Shown here: in pieces, positions 58,801 through 64,000 of the stretch
Numbering within the stretch: the first letter of the stretch is position 1
Layout of the letters: each line of letters begins with the position of its first letter
NCBI GenBank assembly: GCA_026545765.1
Contig: CM048841.1
Span: forward strand, 70,306,217-70,370,216
Direction: 5' to 3'
DNA: 64,000 nucleotides
Source of the DNA: Plantago major
Taxonomy: Eukaryota > Streptophyta > Magnoliopsida > Lamiales > Plantaginaceae
The notes under the pieces: model-generated
The model's database searches: none
What the model saw: the letters and a program-made list of their open reading frames with translations, nothing else
What the model was told of the DNA's origin: nothing
Translations under genes and position numbers: made by a program

Positions 58801-61718
58801 CCTGATTGACTCACCATGAGACATTCTTCAGTTGTGGCAGATGCCCAATCGGTAACATAAAGACTGCCTTTCCGCCGAGCAACCAAGACTGTCTGCTTTG
58901 ACTCATTGTCTATAAGTTTGTAATACTTTGCTTTGAATTTCACAGTGAATCCCTTGTCTACAAACTGGCTCATGCTAAATAGATTATATTTCAAACCTTT
59001 AACATGTAATACATCAGTGATTGTTAATGATCCTAATTTGACGTTGCCAAATCTCAGAGAGGGATTTAATTATCCTCCAGCAAATCTGATGTCTGGTCCC
59101 CTATTGCAAGCTTTGTAGTTGACCAGATTTGCTTTGTCTCCTGTCATGTGCTTTCCGCATCCACTATCAAATAGCCATTGAGCCTTAGTCCAAGAGGCAT
59201 TCTGCACAAAACAGGAAACAGGAGTTAGGTTCTTGCTTCAGAGATAGAACCATTTAGACTAAACATTCTTCCAGTAGGAATCCACATTTTAGTGAATTTC
59301 TTGGGAGTTTATTTTTGTCTAACTTGATCAGAAGGAGATGCAATAAAATCAGTAATTTTGATCTCAATTTTCCTTCTTGGGGTGTTTCTAGGTGTTCCCT
59401 TTGGTGCTTTCTGGACCCTGGGTTTCTGGGGTTGCTTTTCAGCAAACTTAGCCTTTCTGACCAGGTTCCTTCTAGCTCTGGCATTCAGTTTTTCAGTGGC
59501 TTGAGATTTCTTCCACTACATCTATTACTCGTGCAATATCGCCATTGTTCTTGTCCTTCCTTATATTGTTGCGTAAGAACTTTCCAATAGCACGATAGCC
59601 AATGCCATTTCGAACACCTTTGGCTTTCTCGAATCGTTCTTGAAGCCTTACTAGTTCTGCACCATCTTTATTTTCATAAATGGTGCATGAGAAAATTGCC
59701 TATTCCAGCAATTCTTCCTTTCCTAGTAATGTAGCAATGTGGATGGTTGCATATCAGAGGGTTGTGTTTCTTTTCAGAAACCTTATCCACATGTTTCTTG
59801 TGAACTTGTTGTTCTTTCAAAGGCTGGGTTGCAACTCCTTTTCCTTTGTCAACTACCCTAGCTTTCTGACCAATGCTATAGGTGGTTGAAGAATCATTCT
59901 GTTGACTTTTTACAAAAATCAACCTTTCATCACTCTTCTTCAGAGGAGATGAATTACTTGATTGTTCATCAAGTCCAAGTCCACCTTTCTCAGAGGGATC
60001 TATCAGATAGGATTGAACCTCAGTGAGAGTGTCACTAGCCTTTGCATAAGATTGGAAGGATAGCTCTTTCTTTCTGAGTTCTTCATTCTCAGAAAGCAGC
60101 TTCATCATTTTCTTATTAAGTTCATCCAAGGCTAGTTTGTGAGAATTTTCATTCTCAGATATCTGAGCTTTCAGAAAGGCTATTTCAGCATTCTTGTTCT
60201 CAGATACTCTGGTTAGCTCAGAAACCTCTTTTTCAAGAGTTTCTTTGCTTTCCTCTAGAATTCTGGTTTTGGATTTTGCTTCCAGAAACTCTTTCTCATA
60301 ACGATCCAATTCACTTTTGACCAACTCCAGATCCGCAATTCCATCATCACTCTCATAGTACATAAATTGTGAATTGTTAGTTACCTCATCAGCCATAAGA
60401 CACATTTCAATGTTGGAGATGTCTGGACCAGCAATCTCAGCAATTCCACACATTTCATTCTTCTTAAGGCCGAAGTCGATTACATCGTGGGTGATTCCAC
60501 ACAATTCTGGTGATGGTAGGTTTGAGTCATCTGAATCTCCATCTTCAAAATCTGTCTCAATGTCTAGAGCATCAAGTTGAATTTGAATCTTCTTCCTTTC
60601 TTCAGTCAGTAAGGCCCTTTGATTTCTCTTGAAATTTCTTCTGTCCTTCTTGTCACCTGTATTGAGCTTATTTAAAGCAGGACAATCTCTCTTGAAGTGA
60701 CTAGGCTTTTGACAATAGAAGCAGATTTCATTTCCTATTTCTGCAGCTTCAGTACTAACACCTTTCTGAATGGGGGTGTTCAGAGAGTTGTTCATTTGTA
60801 TGTTCTTGTACTGATGATAGTTTGGGCCAAGATGCTTTTTCAGCTTTTCTTTAGCTTTTCTTCTCTCAATCTCTTGACTCACAAATTTCTTCATGTGTCT
60901 TACTGTAAGAGCATTTTCTTCAGATGCATCTTTGGTATCCTTCTTTTCAGAAGAACCTTGAGAAACTAGAGCAACACTTTGCAACTTTTCAGCTGTTTGT
61001 TCTCTCTGAGTTGTCTCATAGTCTACAGTAGCAAGATGAGAAAAGAGCTCTACTGGAGTAATACTTGGCATCCCTTGATAAAAGAACTTAGTGTGTTCCC
61101 AGTTGTGATTGATACTTCTGGCAATAGTCTTAATCTTTTCTGACTGGGAGTATCTATTGCTTTCACCAAGTGCAGCCATATCACTCATAAGAGTAGTAAA
61201 TCTGAAATCAAGTTCTTCCAGAGTTTCAGTGGGACCTTGTTTGAAGTTTTGGAACTTCAATTTAAGAACTTCGAACTTGTTTTCTTTGGTTTCTCAGTTC
61301 CGGCACAGATTTCTTCAATCAGTTGCCAGGCAACTTTCGTCGTTTTAGCACCCCAAAGTTTACACTGTATGTGCTCAGGTGTCGATCTGATGATTATATT
61401 ACGAGCTTGACCATCCAATCTGTGTCTCTTGGCATCTTCAGATGTCCAGAGCTCTCTTGGCTTGTCTTCATACATAATGCTTCCACGAGCAACATGACCA
61501 CTATCACTAGCAGCCATATCCTCGCCTCCATCTTCCTTGTCTGAGGCTTTTCTTCCATCAGACACCTCAGTAACTTATTTGAGTTGTCTGATTTTGATAG
61601 GCCCTTCATTGATAACATAGATCATCTCGTCACTAATGGCCTCCAGATGGAGCATCATGTTGTTCTTCCGTTTCTCGTAGTTTTCTGGCTTTAGAATGGG
61701 TGCATCACTCAGAGACAT
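55842..61718 (-). pseudogene. gag-pol region of retroelement B, broken
   Basis: Same parts as in A, on the minus strand. The gag zinc knuckle CFYCQKPSHFKRDC lies near 60720, a coiled coil at 60380-60050, and the GAG-pre-integrase block HWLWHKIMSHLNF near 58780. The integrase is at 58600-58240, the reverse transcriptase YVDDIIFGS near 56790, and RNase H to ADIFTKPL-like at about 55900. The longest undisturbed gag stretch is 61260-59674 (528 codons). It has roughly seven breaks and is a fossil. Confidence 0.9.
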
Positions 61719-61817
61719 ACCTGCACACTTAACACACAAATTATATAGTCCTCAGAAAGAGACAAAGTTCCTTCACCTATCTGGGGATCTAGGTTGATCT
61801 TGAAGGCTTGTGAACCT

Positions 61818-61834
61818 CCTGCTCTGATACCACT
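61818..61834 (-). other. Primer-binding site of retroelement B
   Basis: On the minus strand TGGTATCAGAGC follows two bases after the 5' LTR, complementary to initiator-methionine tRNA. Confidence 0.85.
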
Positions 61835-63249
61835 TGTTGGTCCAGATAACGGCAAAGTAAAAGACTAGAGGGGGGGGGGGAATAGTCTTTTAATACTTTT
61901 GTCGATAAACACGATTTCTCGAAACACAGGGGTTTCGATACTTAAATCAGAGCTGGAAGACTTTAAGATAGGTAAGTGCAGAAACAATAAGTATGTGTGT
62001 GTGCTTCTTTGAAATGTAAATCTGAAGGTAAATGACACAGCAAGTATAGTGGTATCTGGAGGTGGCGTAATCCTCCAACTAATCCACTTCGGTCTTTCCT
62101 GAGACCTAGAATTCACTAGAACAGATAATTGAGTTCACCTTACAAAAATCCTATTCTAAGATTCCTAAACAAATGGTTCCCAACCAAATGTCCCCCCTGA
62201 GTTATTCCCCAGCTCCTAGAGCTAAGTACTTCCTCTACTCAGATAACCTTGGAGTTATTCCCTGATTTCCCAAATCAAGTACTTCCTCTACTCCACGCCT
62301 TGAAGGTGTTGGTTATAAGGTTTGTCAGAGAGGCTTCTCGTATAACTTTTCAGTTATGTTTTCAGAGAGCCTAATAGAACAAGACTACTTAATACACTTG
62401 TTCAGAGGATGGCAGTCTGCTCTTTACTGACCCAAGTAATTGATGTCCGTTCTGGAGAATGAGCTTCAGAAAGGGTATCTAATAGTTCAACTCTTTCACG
62501 AGTAACAATCTCTTGTTAAGGTTCAGGACAACTTAGAACTACTAGTGATTCTTCAAGCAACAGAAAGCTTTCAGAAAGGGTAGTAGAGTGCTTGAGAGAA
62601 TACTTTGCTTGATGGTAAGTTTGCAAGATAGAGCGTTCTAAGGTATGTATTTCAAGCATCTAAGTGTGTGATATATATAGATAAATTTGAGAGGCGTTTG
62701 AATTGTATCCGTTGTGCTCTCTATCAAATTATATCCGTTTATATCTTGAACTATGTACTGAAGTCACTATCCCATGTTTCAGAGAGGACTTGCTTTTTGC
62801 AGCATTTCTGCCGATGCATTTAATGCATAGTACTGTTCATTGTCCTTTAGTCTTAACGGATACATGAGGCTTTCTGGAAGCTCACATGTCTCCCTTCTTT
62901 GATTAATATGTTCAAGACTTAGCATATGTGCAAATGTTACACTTATAACATGGTCCAGAGACATTTTAAATCAAATGAGACTTAACCTTGATATCTTCAT
63001 AAATCTTGTGCAATCTTCAGTCTTCTAATCTTCAGAAAAGCTCCATTTCTAGGATTGATCTTCATGGTCTTCTGGAAATAAAAATTACACTCATAGACCT
63101 ATAATCCTAATACAAGATTTACTAGACTAATCATACTCAGTGATTTCCTCTTTTACAATGTTCAAGTGAACCAAGAGTACTTAATCACCTTTCTGGCTAA
63201 GATAAGAACATGTGATGAGTGATCAAAATACTAACAGGTATTCCTAATA
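61835..63249 (-). repeat. 5' LTR of retroelement B
   Basis: 1,415 bp, from TGTTGGTCCAGATAACGG to CCTAATA on the + strand, matching 23601-25034. Confidence 0.9.
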
Positions 63250-63254
63250 ACTTG
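63250..63254. repeat. Target duplication ACTTG, right of retroelement B
   Basis: Matches ACTTG at 23596-23600. Confidence 0.9.
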
Positions 63255-63492
63255 AAATATAAAGACGATAGTTATACGAGAGCTCATATAAGTCTAGATT
63301 GATGTATTTTGAATACATAAAGTATCAAGTGTATATCATAACGGGTGTATAACTATTTAAAAAAATATTTAAACTGTAGTTATATGAAAGTTCATATAAG
63401 AATAATAACAAATTCAGATAGTAGTTATGTGGAATTTCATATAGGCAGGTCAAATTGGTATATTTTTAGGCCATAAAGGATCAAGTGTATAT
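63255..63492. other. Spacer with imperfect short repeats
   Basis: No gene. A unit like TAGTTATATGAAAGTTCATATA occurs three times in worn form (about 63269, 63376, 63420), and ATCAAGTGTATAT twice (63328, 63479). Confidence 0.5.
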
Positions 63493-64000
63493 GACTACAA
63501 GAATACTGCTAAATAGTGACGTATTTTAGCGATGGATTTTATCCCTCGCTAAATAGCGACGAATCACTATGAATTAGCAACGAATCCGTCACTTATCCGT
63601 CGCTAATTAGAGACGGATAGCTAATCCGTTGCTAATTACGTTGACTAAAAAATAAAAAAAAATAAGAAAGGAGGATTTAACGACGGATGGGGCTATCTGT
63701 CGTTAAACATAGCGACGGATAGGCTATCCGTCGCAAACTGTGTTTAATACGGGGGCAGTAGCCTTTCTTCCGCATTTATGTTCTTCTTCTTCTTTTCTTT
63801 CCCAAATCGCCATTTTCGCCCATTGAACCAAACACCGATCAAAACTCCACCATTCCGGCCAATCTTGGACTCTTTTCGAAGCTCGTTGAACAAGGAACTC
63901 GGGTGTCCATTCAATTTCATCCTTCTTCGGCTATTTTTTCCGTAATTGAAGGTATTAGCCGAAAACCCTTACTTTGTTAAATTTGGGAATTTTGCTAATT
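63493..64000 (+). mobile_element. CACTA transposon 3, left end only
   Basis: Starts GACTACAAGAAT, a worn CACTACAAGAAA, then subterminal GCGACGGAT repeats to about 63740. A leader follows with CATTCCGGCCAATCTTGGA (63851 on) and GAAGGTATTAGCC (63949 on), as in CACTA 1. The element continues past the window, so its genes and right end are unseen. Confidence 0.8.

Larger units (their letters stand above)
23601..63249 (-). mobile_element. Retroelement B: Sirevirus-like Ty1/copia fossil, outer member of the nest
   Basis: Both LTRs, the primer site, the polypurine tract and an ACTTG duplication are present. Its own sequence is about 15.4 kb; the rest is element A and what A carries. The order on the minus strand is LTR, gag with a long coiled coil, protease, integrase, reverse transcriptase, RNase H, a long post-pol region, LTR. 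Integrase before reverse transcriptase marks Ty1/copia. The large size, coiled-coil gag and extra post-pol region suggest the Sirevirus (SIRE/Maximus) lineage. It is broken, with roughly seven interruptions in gag-pol besides the insertion of A. The LTRs are still very similar, suggesting at most a few million years. Confidence 0.9.

Noticed and set aside
23601-63249. A and B as one element with an internal inversion
   Set aside because: Each has its own pair of LTRs and its own target duplication, and B's sequence resumes on the far side of A.

Overview
The window reads as nuclear DNA of a flowering plant, probably a eudicot. The evidence is spliced genes of plant families, a U6 snRNA gene with a plant-type Pol III promoter, En/Spm (CACTA) transposons, Stowaway-like MITEs and Sirevirus-like Ty1/copia retroelements. 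The sequence does not name a species; an asterid is a loose guess.

Layout. 1-1454: repeat-rich spacer with a perfect 19-bp GAGCC hairpin and a degenerate repeat of about 53 bp. 1455-9379: CACTA element 1 (+ strand), bounded by 3-bp TTC duplications, with a broken tnpD-like transposase and an intron-bearing tnpA-like gene. 9380-11277: spacer with a foldback element. 11278-13436: nine-exon MED26-like Mediator/TFIIS-N gene (364 aa). 15698-18011: five-exon zinc alcohol dehydrogenase of the CAD / 8-hydroxygeraniol dehydrogenase group (358 aa). 18347-18448: U6 snRNA gene with USE and TATA box. 19222-20109: single-exon fasciclin-like (FAS1) secreted protein. 21064-21885: foldback MITE with a long central hairpin.

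23601-63249 is one nest of mobile elements. Outer copia-type element B (- strand, flanks ACTTG) is interrupted by a close relative, element A (+ strand, 27180-51450, flanks GATTG). A carries a diverged solo LTR inside its 5' LTR (27791-29497, flanks CTTAG) and CACTA element 2 (- strand, 38670-45908, flanks GTT) in its post-pol region. The order of events is B, then A, then the solo-LTR parent and CACTA 2 in unknown order. A third CACTA element begins at 63493 and runs off the window.

The host genes (MED26-like, dehydrogenase, U6, FAS1) sit together in about 9 kb, show no sign of a shared pathway, and look intact. Everything else is transposon or spacer. The retroelements are fossils with several breaks each, but their LTR pairs are still very alike, so they are young on an evolutionary scale. 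The most unusual signals are hairpin arrays with compensating stems inside both CACTA elements, strong excess of a CAGAAAG word throughout the retroelements, intron-like intervals in the retroelements' post-pol region, and recurrent copy-to-copy differences at CTG/CAG sites that may be sequencing artefacts.
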